Positions 1 through 11,136 of a stretch of 64,000 bases of DNA are shown here, piece after piece (the first letter of the stretch is position 1; each line of letters opens with the position of its first letter). The translations under genes and the position numbers were made by a program. This DNA is from Atopsyche davidsoni (lineage: Eukaryota; Arthropoda; Insecta; Trichoptera; Hydrobiosidae), in the NCBI GenBank assembly GCA_022113835.1, contig JAILWY010000006.1:10834501-10898500 (forward strand), read 5' to 3'. The notes beneath the pieces were generated by a model. It searched no databases, had not been told where the DNA came from, and saw only the letters and a list, made by a program, of their open reading frames with translations.

Positions 1-93
1 GCTCTTTGATAATCACTTCGTTAAGGGCGCGTTATTCAGAGACGTTTTCTGAAAAACTCGCCCTTTGACGCACACGGAGTGAAGGTTTCTTAG

Positions 94-275
94 GCTGCTG
101 GGACCCACCTTGAAAGCCATGTCGAGTGGTGGAGAACTGGAGACTGTGGTAGGCAAGGGTTCGCGTCCCTTTTATATCCAACAATATACACTCAACGTAC
201 CCCGAGGTGCACTAGTGATATGCGAATGGCGTTGCACCGCCTCGAGCTACAAGCGGAATCAAACTATAATTGTCG
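94..275 (+). CDS. possible internal exon of an unrecognised gene
   Basis: An open stretch follows a plausible acceptor (gtttcttag before 94) and ends at a plausible donor (gtcg|gtaaac at 276). Read with one leading base it gives LLGPTLKAMSSGGELETV, then a segment with the core YTLNVPRGALVICEW. Base composition is far less AT-rich than the DNA that follows, and codon use looks protein-like. I do not recognise the family, and no partner exon lies downstream in the window, so if real it would be a terminal or isolated exon of a gene mostly to the left, or an old retrocopy. Without splicing, the same frame runs on to a stop at 290-292. Confidence 0.3.
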
Positions 276-2207
276 GTAAACCTCTCGATTAAATGTAATT
301 TATCAATATACAATTATTTACTTTATTATTTAAAAATATAGCAAAAATAATTTATATATATATATTTAAATAAATAATTTAATAGTGCCACAGTAGCCCG
401 ATTGGACAGTCACCGGGTCGCGGTTGCCATGAAGGTATCAGATCTAATTGCAGTCATCTCACTAATTAAGAGTCGTTTCATTTTTAAATCTATTACCTCA
501 TTGCATAAACCATAAAATATTTCACGTTTGAGTGTGGTTTTGTAGAACAAATACAGATGCTTGCTGAGCAAAATAACATTGCTTAACGAATTGCTCCAAA
601 ATTCTACAAAGCTTAGTGATCAGTTATTTTTCATTTAAGTGATGTATTTGGAAGTTAAGAGAAATTCTCAAAAAGTGGATTTATCTCATTCTTGACAGCC
701 TACAATAATGTCGAAAAGGTTTTTTTGGTAAAACTTATTCTTTCGCTACAACGAAACAAAACTGACTTCTGAATGAAAAGATTTTTCATTCATTCAAACT
801 AATTTACAGGTCCAAATAGATTAATAAATAATTTGAACCAATACAATTTTAATTTGTTTTTAAATATGTTGAAAATATAAATAAAATCTTGCTTTTTTTA
901 AGATTTTTAACAGCAGTTCAACTTTTTTTCCGTTTACATATATGAATATCTTTTTTAAAGCCATTTTAACATCTCTTACTTTCTTTTTTTATTTAAACAA
1001 TGTTTTAACGCTTTATTTTTACCTACCTGGATAATATATGTTTTTTCCCGTTTAATCACATTATTTGTAATTCAAAACTACTTTTCAATACAAGAGCATT
1101 AATTTTATTACATAATTGTGATTGATGGCATTCTTATTCATGTAGTTAATTAAAGTTATTTATTTTTCTACTCCCCAAAAAAATATTAATTTCAGTCGCA
1201 AAAGGTATTTATTTGATTGCAATTTTTTAATAGGCGCACTTCTTTTCAAAGATCAAAATGACAGGCGGATGTTAGTCATTAGATAACAATATTATCAGGG
1301 ACCTGTACAGTAATTTAAAAGATAAGATTACAAATATTTATTTGTTAAATTAGATATCTGGTTACGTGTATGGATTATTTCACTATTGAATATGCCAAAG
1401 CAAAGGTACAAAATGTTTGTTCTTATTTATGCAACAATCCACTTTCTTCCGAAATCGTTATTATAGATAATTGTTATATCTTAGAAATAAATAATACATA
1501 AATTGGGGTTTGTTTCAACATTTCAATGGGCTTTTATAAAATGAATCTGAAAAGAATTTTTGTTAAATAATTTATGGAAATGAATTAAATTGACAAATTT
1601 AGTGCCTTAAATAAATAATACAACAGGAGAACGCAATTTAATTAGAAAAAGAGTATATTCACTACTTCTTATTGAATTTTGTGCAGAAAATGGATAACTA
1701 TTAGCTGAAGTACGACGTTTTGAATTAATTACCGAAAATTTTCAGTTAAACTGCTCATATATAATAAAGCTACGTTTTTGTAATAAGCTAGTGAATAAAG
1801 TCACAAAAAATGCTCTATTGTTTGAGTCTATTGGCGAACTGAGAAAATTAAACAGCAATCCACAGAATCATCGAATAACCAAGGCGACCAAAATCTACAA
1901 ACATATTTTAAATTAATCTTGTAAAGTAGTAAAAATCATTTTTAGTTTTCTTGATATGGTTTTTACAATTCACAATAAAAATGTTGCAATTCAATTCCAT
2001 TCCTTATTCTCTTGGCTTACAATTTAGAGTTCGCTGAGGACTTGGAATTTTCTATTAACTCACTGCGTTTGCAACACATTCATGCCAACATTATGAATAA
2101 TTACCGATTTTGAGTTCTGAATGTGTGTAGGATAGATTTATGTTTACCTGGTGTGGGTTTTTAATCGAACACACCTGTAATTTAGTTGTTGTAATATATA
2201 TGGAAAG
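276..2207. other. AT-rich intergenic DNA, no gene seen
   Basis: Long A/T runs and no sustained reading frame. A short less AT-rich patch at about 385-440 looks like a worn repeat fragment but has no recognisable ends. Nothing else found. Confidence 0.5.
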
Positions 2208-2773
2208 CAGTGGCGTTAAAACGGGGCTTATTTTTAATAAAATATGAATAAATTTAAACCCTACTCGGTTAAAGTAAAACGAATAATTAATAAAAAAATC
2301 ACTAATATAAATCAGATCCTTAAAAGATGTGGATATTTGAAATTAATATTGGGTTGTATTTTTAAATGGTGTGTTTCAGTTTTCTCATACTTTGCTCTTA
2401 ATTTATGAGAATTAATCTATTAAATTTTCTATAGTTAAAATTATTTTAACGGAATAAAAAGTTGATATCGAGCAGATAAGCTATTTTAAGATAGATCATC
2501 AACGTTATTTAAAATAAATAAAAAAAAACAAACAATATGTTAATTAGCCTTTATTTTATAATTTAATATATCTGTTAAATCGTATAAATCATTGCTGTTT
2601 GCTAAATTAAATTAAAGCTAAATAATCACATGTCACAGATTTTTAAAGTTGAAACAACATATTTCAATAGCTTCAACTATATTTTATTATGTTTTAATTT
2701 AAAAAAAAACTCAATATTGTGGTTTTTTTTTTTAATAATAAATTAATAGACTTTGAGTCACCGTACGCCACTG
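2208..2773. repeat. possible MITE-like element with short terminal inverted repeats
   Basis: CAGTGGCGT at 2208-2216 and its inverse ACGCCACTG at 2765-2773 bracket 566 bp of AT-rich non-coding DNA. The CAGTGGCG start is common on insect DNA elements. I see no convincing target-site duplication, and nine bases can match by chance. Confidence 0.25.
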
Positions 2774-4253
2774 TAAGAAGATAATTGTTTTAATGAGTAC
2801 TGCAGAACAAGGTAAAATCAAATTCATATGCAGCGTCGATTACAGAACTATTTAATTAATAGCAGTAACATCGGCTGTACGAGCAACTCGAAGTATTTTT
2901 TTATAAATATAATCATCGTTTCAAACATGACGGACGTAGGCAGTACGATCATTTATTAACTGCAGAAAAATGATTGGTAATTTAAAATATTTTAAGGCTA
3001 TTACATCTAATTCGAGTTTAGATTTTTTATTGAGCTATAAAAACAAAATTAATATCTGGTGATTTGTTTTGGGTTCAAGGTCAATGGAATAAAGGATTTA
3101 CTTGTATTCTGTTTTATTTATTTTTATTTAATTAAGGCCTTAAAAAATAATAATAAACGTGAAGTTCAGAAAGTTTACAAAGCACTGCCGTGCATTTCCC
3201 GAGTGAACCAGTTGCATCTGATGTGAGCTGCAAAGTGCATTGGTCCAGCGGTCAGAAGTCGCGTACTTGGCGCAATATTTCATTTTTGATATTAAACAAG
3301 ATAATGATTGTGAAATCGTGTAGAAATATAAATTCGTACCAATAAAATGTACCTAAATAATCTAAGGTATATTATGTTCAACAATACATTAAACTTAAAA
3401 TGAATGTAGGCTTTTTTTTCAAGGCTAATGTTCTACACTTTCCGAATCAATATTGTGTATTTTTACGTGTGTCAATACAAATATTAAAAAAGTTTGTACT
3501 TTTTGTAGAAACTATACATAATTTTTTAAACTGAGACCAACATGATATTGAAATAAATTATTTAAAATACTTGCCTCCAAATATTGTCAGATCAGAACTA
3601 AGACACCTCCTGAGCTTTTGCAAGTCACCCTCTCGGAGTAAATCACCTTGTTAATCTATCACAATCAAAAGCATTCCCTCGACCGCTTCAATGCGCAGGG
3701 TCGCGCTCGAGCCTCGTACATCCATCATAGATAATCGATATACCTGTCGTGGACATTTCACAAATTGAATCGATTATTTCTAATAACGTAAGCTAATTGC
3801 TTCAGACCTGAGATCGATGCAAATTAATATTTTTTCAAAGGTTGTAAACTGTTACTACTACGTTTTTAGGCTGATTTTATGAAAATTGTCCCATGTGACT
3901 CCAGTACCGTGATCGTCTACTGAGAATAAATTTTTTTGGAAAATTGACGTAAATGACACTATGTTTATATGACTAATGTTTATCTTTGTAATCTAGTTAT
4001 TGGATATTTATTTGATTTACTCATCAACTCATGCAGAAAAACGGTGTTTACACATATTTTTCCTACATAACTCAATAACGAAAGAAAAAAAAAAGTACGC
4101 TACCACCTAAGCCACTCCTTTTTAGCCCCACAACATTTGCGCAGGATAAGGGGATATCCACATACCCTATAACCATAGCCATAAGAACTATTGTCTTCTA
4201 CTTTTGTTGCCTCTCCTCATAGGAGGTTGGTGACCATTTCCTCGACCATATCT
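2774..4253. other. AT-rich intergenic DNA
   Basis: No supported gene. A less AT-rich stretch at about 3590-3760 contains no open frame of note. The DNA up to 4253 leads into the mariner relic and may include its degraded 3' flank (about 4190-4253). Confidence 0.4.
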
Positions 4254-4672
4254 CTATTCTGGGCAAGTCTCACTTTTGATCTCCAGCCACTGACGCGAAT
4301 TCCGCATCCACGTAAACTTTGCTGATAACACGCTGACACATAGTCCTCGATATTGCTGCCATTTCTGACCTGATGTTTGTTTCAATTCCCTTAGGTTCAC
4401 CGGATTATTCTCATAAACCCTACTTTTAAGGTATCCCCATACGAAATAGTCAAGAGGGCTAAGGTCGGGGCTTCTGGGAGGCCAGTTGACCTTATTAGGG
4501 AAAAAATCGTTAACAGCTTCAATTGATTGATTAGATGTATGGCAAGTGGCCCCCGTCTTATTGAAACTACGTGAAACCTTGAAACTCCTGCAACTCTGGG
4601 CCCAAAAATTTTCGCAGCACATCGCAATGACGGTCACTAAAACAAATACCCGATACTCTTTTTGGACACCCT
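4254..4672 (-). pseudogene. truncated mariner-family (Tc1/mariner) transposase relic with terminal repeat
   Basis: The minus strand begins at a likely terminal repeat (GGGTGTCCAAAAAGAG from 4672) next to TATA. It passes almost at once into the C-terminal part of a DDE transposase: GATCHTSNQSIEAV, then the family hallmark WPPRSPDLSPLDYFVWGYLK. The usual QDGA before the HT pair reads KTGA, so the second catalytic Asp is lost. After NLRELK the frame is broken; the following family-like segment (IRSEMAAISRTMCQRVISKV) sits in another frame. The N-terminal DNA-binding half is missing, because the terminal repeat abuts the catalytic region, so this is an internally deleted dead copy. Confidence 0.8.
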
Positions 4673-4709
4673 ATATATATATAAATATATATATATGTGT
4701 GTGTGTTGT

Positions 4710-4854
4710 AGAAAAGGTTGGCCGCTCGGGGCGCACATATAGGTCCATGCGCGCGAGGCGTGCCCCGCGCAGGGCGTAGTCCCCTTTCACTGCGCGGAGA
4801 CAGGCGGGCCGCCATGCCGGGGGCGCCGTTACGTAAGCCTTCATACGCCACACG
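4710..4854. repeat. GC-rich block next to telomere-type repeats
   Basis: About 145 bp of strikingly GC- and CpG-rich DNA with repeated gcgcg words, ending directly in the CCTAA array at 4855. No gene is convincing on either strand. It could be a fragment of a repeat family carrying telomere-like pentamers at one end. Confidence 0.35.
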
Positions 4855-4889
4855 CCTAACCTAACCTAACCCAACCTAACCCGACCTAA
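4855..4889 (-). repeat. interstitial telomere-type repeat (TTAGG)n
   Basis: Seven consecutive pentamers read CCTAA, CCTAA, CCTAA, CCCAA, CCTAA, CCCGA, CCTAA. CCTAA/TTAGG is the telomere unit of most arthropods. Five exact units and two single-base variants show an old internal tract rather than a live telomere. Confidence 0.8.
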
Positions 4890-5117
4890 GCTCTGTATGC
4901 TCGCCACGCCAAATCGGCTCTCCGCGTTGCGAAGTGTACCACAACGCAGTATTGCTGAGAGTGAGAGCATTGCTTTTCGTTTTTACGGAAAACAAGTTAT
5001 TCCCCTGAGAGACAAATTTATATTTTGTATTGTGGGTTGAACGTCAATCAAGTGCGTATTTATTATCTATACAGGTTTATTAATATTACTATGATTAAGT
5101 ACATTTTTTCTGAGTGC

Positions 5118-5195
5118 ATTTTTCTGCATAGTTGGTAAATGCACCGGCCATGTAAGCCGTGGGGAGGTGGGTTCGAATCCCACGCAAGTCACGAT
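5118..5195 (+). repeat. tRNA-derived SINE head or tRNA pseudogene
   Basis: An A-box-like TAGTTGGTAAATG near 5130 is followed by an anticodon-arm-like CGGCCATGTAAGCCG and a perfect T arm GTGGGTTCGAATCCCAC with a B box. U33 is replaced by A and no acceptor-stem partner is visible, so it is not a working tRNA gene. The arm resembles tRNA-Thr(TGT). Confidence 0.6.
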
Positions 5196-6520
5196 GATAT
5201 TTTTCTGATGTGCTTTAATCATATTAATATTTAATATTTGATATTTTGATAAATAATGCGCCTTGCTCTAGGCCTTTGAAAAAAAATTAAAATTATTCCT
5301 GGATTCAGAAGTTGCGTCCATTTCAACCAAAGTCTCTGAGCGAAAATTTATATATTATGCACGTGTAAAGCCAATGTGATCAATCGTTTGATATATTTTC
5401 GACGACTGCATTGAGTACAAATGCACCCAATGCAAAAAAATCAATAATTCAATTATTATATTAATAAAATTCCTTTAATGGCATTGATGCCGGAGTGTAA
5501 TTATTATTTGCCAATAACGATCTTTTGAATATAATACAAACACAATATTGATCAATATTTTTTTTAGTGATTTGTTTTGTAGGTTAAAAGCCGCTGATGT
5601 ATTATTTTCCACGATCATAAACATGGCGAATTAGATTGACCCTGGACGCTGTTCCTCCAAAATTGCTGCTCTCATGCTCTCTGCAATAACCTGCAAAAAT
5701 ATTCAAAATCTGCTTCTTACACGTAAGGTCGGCGATTTGCCTCGAATCTTTGATGTAATCAAAAATATTATTTTAATGCTTTACTGGTTTTATTATAGTA
5801 AAATTTAATAAAACACTACACGTTTAGAACAATTTAGCAACAGGATGTGCTATATTAGTTTATGGATTTCATGCATATAAATATAAATTTTATCTTTTTT
5901 ACTAGGTGTGTTCTTTGATTGCATATCAGTGGCGTGTACACGTCAATGATCAAGGTGAGAAGATTTATAAATAATATGCGAAATAAAACAAACAGTTTTT
6001 TGAGCACGTATTTTTTTTGGTAGCACTTAGTATAAAATTTTATTGATCAATACAATATTTCATTATTAATTGAATGTAAGAAATTTATAAGGGGTTTTTT
6101 TCACCTAGAAGCCTTAAACATAAAAATAGTGTTTTATTCAGTTAAACAGTTTTTCGATAAGATATTATCGAATGATACCATCCTCTGTTAAAAATTATGC
6201 CTATTTTACTAACAGTATATTTTGTTATATTTATACTTATAAATAATTTCTTTATGTTCTAAAGCAAATTATTATAATAATTTAAAAAAATATGATACTT
6301 TATTGAAGTCTTAATAAAAAATCTATTATAATATATTTATTTAGAAAAAAACTAACAAAATCCATGTCAGAAAGTTCTACCAAAAGTATTAAAAATATGA
6401 CTTCATCTTTCAATTTTTTTATCGGTGAATAAAATCAAACATTAACTTCTCTCTCTCAATTTATATTTGGGATTAGAAAGTTACATTCCAGATGCAAATC
6501 TTTCTCTTTAAAATCGGCAT
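5196..6520. other. AT-rich intergenic DNA
   Basis: No supported gene. Another CAGTGGCGT-type word occurs at about 5927-5936 without a nearby inverted partner. Otherwise simple AT-rich sequence. Confidence 0.4.
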
Positions 6521-7809
6521 TCATTGCAGTATTTTCGCCGGCCAGTGATGTAATTGTATCATTGCTTCGGATTCTAGTCCAGCATCAGGATATTGCATCA
6601 TCAGGGATGTGATCTCCAAGAAACGTGACCGCCAGAAGAGAGCTGGAGGTTCAGGCGACTCCACTCTACTCCTCGCGTAATCAGCTGCTCGCTGCTGAAG
6701 TACTCGGATGGCTTCGAGCAACGATCCATTCACGATCTAATACTATGAATACCAATACCATTCCATCTACGAGAAATAACTATGATAAACAAGTTAAATA
6801 ATCAAAATAAATATGCCTTTTTAAATAATGCCAGGAGCCCTTGAAAGGCAAAAGCACTAACTTCAAAAAATAGTTTATCATCTTCTAGAATGTTTTGATG
6901 AAAAAAAATAATAATATCTAAATAAACAGAAAACTACTACGAGCGACGTAAAGCAATATTTTAATACAATAATTTCATTTATATATTAAAATATATTCAA
7001 TTAAAAATTAATATTAATAATGTTAAACTATTTCAAACTAATCGGTTTTTAATTACTCTTCATATATTACAATTCAATAAAGAAAAAAAAATAGGCCAAC
7101 AAGATATAACTGATTGCCTACTTGATGGAGTCTTTTACTATAATAGAATAGTGTCTTATATAAGTTTCTGTTGATTTACACTTTTACTAAAAAGAATTCA
7201 CAACATTTCATTATAAATAAATAATGCCAGATTATTAAAAAATTACAGATTTTATAATGATTGTATGTCAATTTTTTCCTTACGAATGTATTTTCAAGCT
7301 GGAGCTTTTTAACGTTACGAATTACCGATAATGTCTTACTTCATCTTGTTTCAATTTTTAACAGTATTTTTTATCTACGAAAAAACACTTTAATAAATTG
7401 ACAGGATATATTTTATTGTTTTTGGTAGACAATCCTCCAGACACCCATTTTCGGATGATACCATCACTTTATGGACACTTTGTTCATTTGCAAGTAGGAT
7501 TACAGTTATAATTAAAACAGTATATGCAGAGTGTCTTAAAAGGTATGGTATTATCTGAGAGACTAGCTATTATTTATACATTTTTTTGGTCGGTGGTTAG
7601 TATATGAAGAGTGTTCATCCAATAAGCCTAGGTATAGTGAGGCATGCTCCTCGGCCGTGAGTACAATACCTCGTATCCCTTTAGAGGCTTGCTCTATGAA
7701 GTCATGTGCAGCCTTTCCCATCGATGTGGAGCGCCCCCCCTCCTGGCCACGCCCTGCGTTTGAAAGTAAAAATACTGACCTCAGCACGAAAATGGCGCCC
7801 CGCGGCCAT
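6521..7809 (-). CDS. candidate small two-exon gene, 81 aa, function unknown
   Basis: Exon 1 would be 7809-7780: MAAGRHFRAE with start context CAAGATGGCCGC, then donor GAG|GTCAGT, phase 0. Exon 2 would be 6736-6521: acceptor ATTAG|ATC, phase 0, an in-frame TAG just upstream and TGA at 6523-6521. The protein is about 81 aa. Exon 2 begins IVNGSLLEAIRVLQQRAADY, contains ALFWRSRFLEITSLMMQYPD and ends PAKILQ; it looks helical and soluble, with no signal peptide. Phases agree and the start lies in a CpG-rich block with paired YY1/Pho-type sites, as in housekeeping promoters. The acceptor pyrimidine tract is weak, and extra internal exons (for example part of the open frame at 7721-7563) are possible. 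I do not recognise the family. Confidence 0.4.
7563..7721 (-). CDS. open reading frame of uncertain status inside the candidate small-gene intron
   Basis: ATG at 7721 opens MGKAAHDFIEQASKGI, continues with LTAEEHASLYLGLLDEHSSY and ends with low-complexity residues at 7563. Composition looks protein-like. It could be an alternative exon with donor ACGAG|GTATTG near 7671, which gives phase 1 and does not join the 6736 acceptor (phase 0), or simply chance. No family recognised. Confidence 0.2.
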   Translation of the reverse strand: MGKAAHDFIEQASKGIRGIVLTAEEHASLYLGLLDEHSSYTNHRPKKCINNS

Positions 7810-7915
7810 CTTGCGAAACCGTCGAAGCCTTAACTTTAAAATAGAACCGCGGGTCTGGCGGCGGCAGAGACGCGCCGGCCCGAGGAGTCGCAGCATCTAC
7901 TCCAGGAAGTGGACT
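7700..7915. promoter_or_regulatory. CpG-rich block, probable promoter with paired YY1/Pho-type sites
   Basis: A GC- and CpG-rich island of about 200 bp stands out sharply from AT-rich flanks. GCCATCTT (7805-7812, + strand) and its inverse-type AAAATGGC (7789-7796) match the GCCATnTT consensus of YY1/Pleiohomeotic in opposite orientation. The first overlaps the candidate ATG at 7809, as in TISU-type starts of short-leader housekeeping mRNAs. Direction of transcription is inferred from the downstream exon. Confidence 0.4.
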
Positions 7916-9590
7916 CGAAATATCCGTTCTTCGATAAAAAAAATCTGCATAGAGTATTTACAAAGCCTAGTTTTGATTTTTATTCAACTGAATTAAAATG
8001 CAGCGAATACAAGTAACACAATTTTAAAGTTTGTTTCCCCTTTCTATTCGCTGTGTTTCAATTCTAGTTTGTAGATAATGTCATTTCTTGAAGATGTCCA
8101 CAGTTTAATAGTCAATACGTAGTCTACGAAAGTATGAAATATTGACTCGGGCTTAAGACTGCGAATCACTATCAGGTATTTTTGTAACAAGAAGAACATA
8201 CAATTTAGCTTTTAATGCTCATCAAAGCTTTGAAGTCTATAGCAGTTATAAAACTTTAAAGATATAGACAAATTCTCTCAGTGCAACGTATGAAAAATAT
8301 GTTTTTTTTTTGTATTTTGATAATTCAATTCGACAGTTATATATTATATAATAAATTCACACATACATATATACATTAAAAATACATATTCATTTATAAA
8401 TAATATTATTATTGACTGATGAGATCTTTACTAGGCAATCTACGCCAAAAAGCAATATATCAGTAATTAACTTTTAAAAAAGATTAATTTACGACTGGAG
8501 ATATTGTTATACACAATGCTGGTGGTAGAAACAATTTTTTCCATCCTTGTAATGTAATATATTTTTTGCAGAAATCAATAAAAGTATTCTCTAAAGGCTA
8601 ACCGCATCGAATTCTACAATATTATTATAAAACTTTTAATAATATGCATCATGTTTTTCAAACTCAACTATATTTTTTATCAGATATGTATTTTTATTTT
8701 TTACATAAATTTCAAAACAATAAATGTGTTAAAAATTTATTTCGAAGAATTATTTTTCTAAAATTAAGATTAAAAGTTATTTTTTTCAAAACCTATAACT
8801 TACAATATAAAAAAAATAAACATGATATTACTAGTATAGTTTTAATGATGATCGTTATGTTACATGTAATAAGTCTGCATTTCCAATTTTTATATATATT
8901 AATAGATTCACATAAAAATATAAATATGAATAGTGTGATAATTTTTCTGTGGGTCAAATGGATACCGCTTTTAATAATAAATACACGCTTTTCCCCATAA
9001 AACAAACAAGATAAGCGCGAAAGTGGGACGGGAGGATTACGGGTTGAGTCGAAATGTTATTTTTAATTTATTCGCCTCTTAAAAATAAATTTAATGTTGT
9101 GTAAACTGCGCACAAGTTGCGTGGTGAATTACACGAAAAAACAGAAACTTACTAATCACATTAGTGTAATTACAAAAACCGCAAAAAAAAATAAAAACAC
9201 AGCCAGCGGAGATGAGTGGATAATGATCTAATGATGTTTGTATCGACACCGTAATGGAAGACCGACACTTTGTGGTGTTGTAAACAATGCACGTAGGGTG
9301 ACCATCAGGCATAATAATTAATTGATCTTCTAGAATATCGATTCTCACATTTGCACATCGACTGTATCGGTCGATTTCGATGTAAACAAGTAACTTTTGT
9401 CACATGTGATAAATCTCAAAGTTATCTTATAACTTTCATATTTAAAACATACTGAGAAACCCTTAATAAGTAAAAGCGCTCAAAAAACAAAAATGTTTGT
9501 AATCTCCTAGCCGTTTGGCTATTCATATATGCTGATCGAATTTAATACGCTGGAGTTTTCCCGTGGTGACCCTAGCTCGCGGGTTTCACA
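7916..9590. other. AT-rich intergenic DNA
   Basis: Open frames here (for example 8644-9000 on +) are rich in Phe, Ile, Lys and Asn, as expected from AT-rich non-coding DNA. Nothing supported. Confidence 0.45.
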
Positions 9591-9639
9591 GAAATGCCAG
9601 CGGCTTGCTCAATGATAATATATATTTAAATGGGTTCCG

Positions 9640-9730
9640 ACCTTTCGGGGACCCAGTGACCCGGGAGCGTGAACCCGGGACCTTTGTGAATTGATTACCC
9701 GCGTCGGTTAGACTATCCCCGGGTAATCGC
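9640..9730 (-). repeat. tRNA-derived SINE fragment
   Basis: On the minus strand an A-box match TAGTCTAACCG (near 9715-9703) is followed about 40 bp later by a T-arm-like CCCGGGTTCACGCTCCCGGG carrying a B-box-like GGTTCACGCTCC. The GC-rich patch is isolated in AT-rich DNA. Stems are imperfect, so a SINE or tRNA pseudogene is likelier than a functional tRNA. Confidence 0.45.
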
Positions 9731-11062
9731 TGCGTGTTCAGGTGTTGCATTAGCGCGTGTCTCGGCTCACACGCGACAGAACAATGCGGAAAAAATCATT
9801 TTAAAAAATAATCCACACAGAAAGTTTAAATAAAAAACACCTGCTGGTTTTAAAATATAGATGTTTGTCATGTCTGCTGATATTCCAAGTTGGACACGGT
9901 CGCAATTATCTCCGAATGTGTTGACCGCTTGACCGCCTGCCTCCTTAAAATAATATAGTTTTTGGCATTGTTTATTTTTCACATTATCTTTCCGTGGATG
10001 TCTGGGGCTAAATAAAAAAACAAACTCGTATTTTAGTAGCTCATACAGCTTTGAAGTATTTTGGTAAGTATTCTTAATGTAACTTCTTATCTCAAAAGCT
10101 TCAAATATTCGCTTCAGTTATTGATAATAAAATTTAAATAGTTTCATGTGGATTCAGTTAGTTTTCACGCATTTAAGAGATTTTATAATCTCTTTTAAAT
10201 TACTAAAAATTTCAAACAAATTAAATCTTTCTTTAGCATGTGTAATATAAAATAAAAAACCCCACAGTGTGTGGTATGGAAAATAGAGTATATCTTTTCT
10301 GTGTGGGTGTTGATAGATTGATTAGACGTCGAATTAATGTCGCACACCATTAGTTAGAGAACTTGCTTTTTAACTAATTAACTTATGTAAATGTACGACG
10401 AATGAATTACTATTCTGGGTCACATTGTTTCATATGTTAACATATTTATATCTTATTGAATAACATTACAGATATTTTTTTATCAATTAAAGTTTGTATC
10501 AAATTTATAACTACACTTGAACGTTTTTTTATACTAGTTATAATTTCACCAATTTTTTACATGTATCATTATTTGGAAAATACTCCTACCTAGAATACTC
10601 TCTATTTATTATATAAATTAATGGAGATTTGTTATTAAGTACTTATGAGATACGAAGTAGATAAAGACATAAATTTTTATAGTATTCGTGTTGATTAAAC
10701 GAATGTTAAAACTGCATCATACCACTACTCTGTTAGATAAGAATCGGTCTATTCACAGGCTAACTCGTTTATTACACGAATGAAAATTATTTCAAAACCA
10801 ACCTGACGTGACATATACAGTTACATATTTTTATAATTTTAAAATTCGTTATGTGTGGACTGATACTTTTTGGTGTTAAATGAAAGTAATTATAATAAAA
10901 CAATGTATTTCTGTAGAAGGGTAGATTATTCAATACTAAAAAAATGTATGATCTTGACCTACCTGAAAACCTGATTTATTTTTATGTTTACCTATGATGG
11001 TTTATTGATGTGTGCTAGATGTACGGATAAAATATAAAAATCATCGGTTATCAATAATTAAA

Positions 11063-11068
<6 letters not shown>

Positions 11069-11132
<64 letters not shown>
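11069..11132. repeat. (TA)n microsatellite
   Basis: About 64 bp of uninterrupted AT dinucleotides. Confidence 0.95.

Positions 11133-11136
<4 letters not shown>

Noticed and set aside
4546..4853. Frames across the mariner edge and GC-rich block
   Set aside because: They cross a terminal repeat, a microsatellite and a GC-rich repeat; no coherent protein.
5118..5195. A functional tRNA gene
   Set aside because: U33 is missing and no acceptor stem can be formed, despite a good T arm and B box.
6737..7779. Joining the 7721-7563 frame directly to the 6736 exon
   Set aside because: The only visible donor (ACGAG|GTATTG) gives phase 1 while the acceptor needs phase 0.
8644..9000. 118-codon + strand frame
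   Set aside because: Composition is driven by AT-rich sequence (Phe, Leu, Ile, Lys); no start context or splice support, and a similar frame exists on the other strand.
11069..11132. A replication origin or cruciform in the (TA)n tract
   Set aside because: Simple microsatellite; nothing else supports a function.
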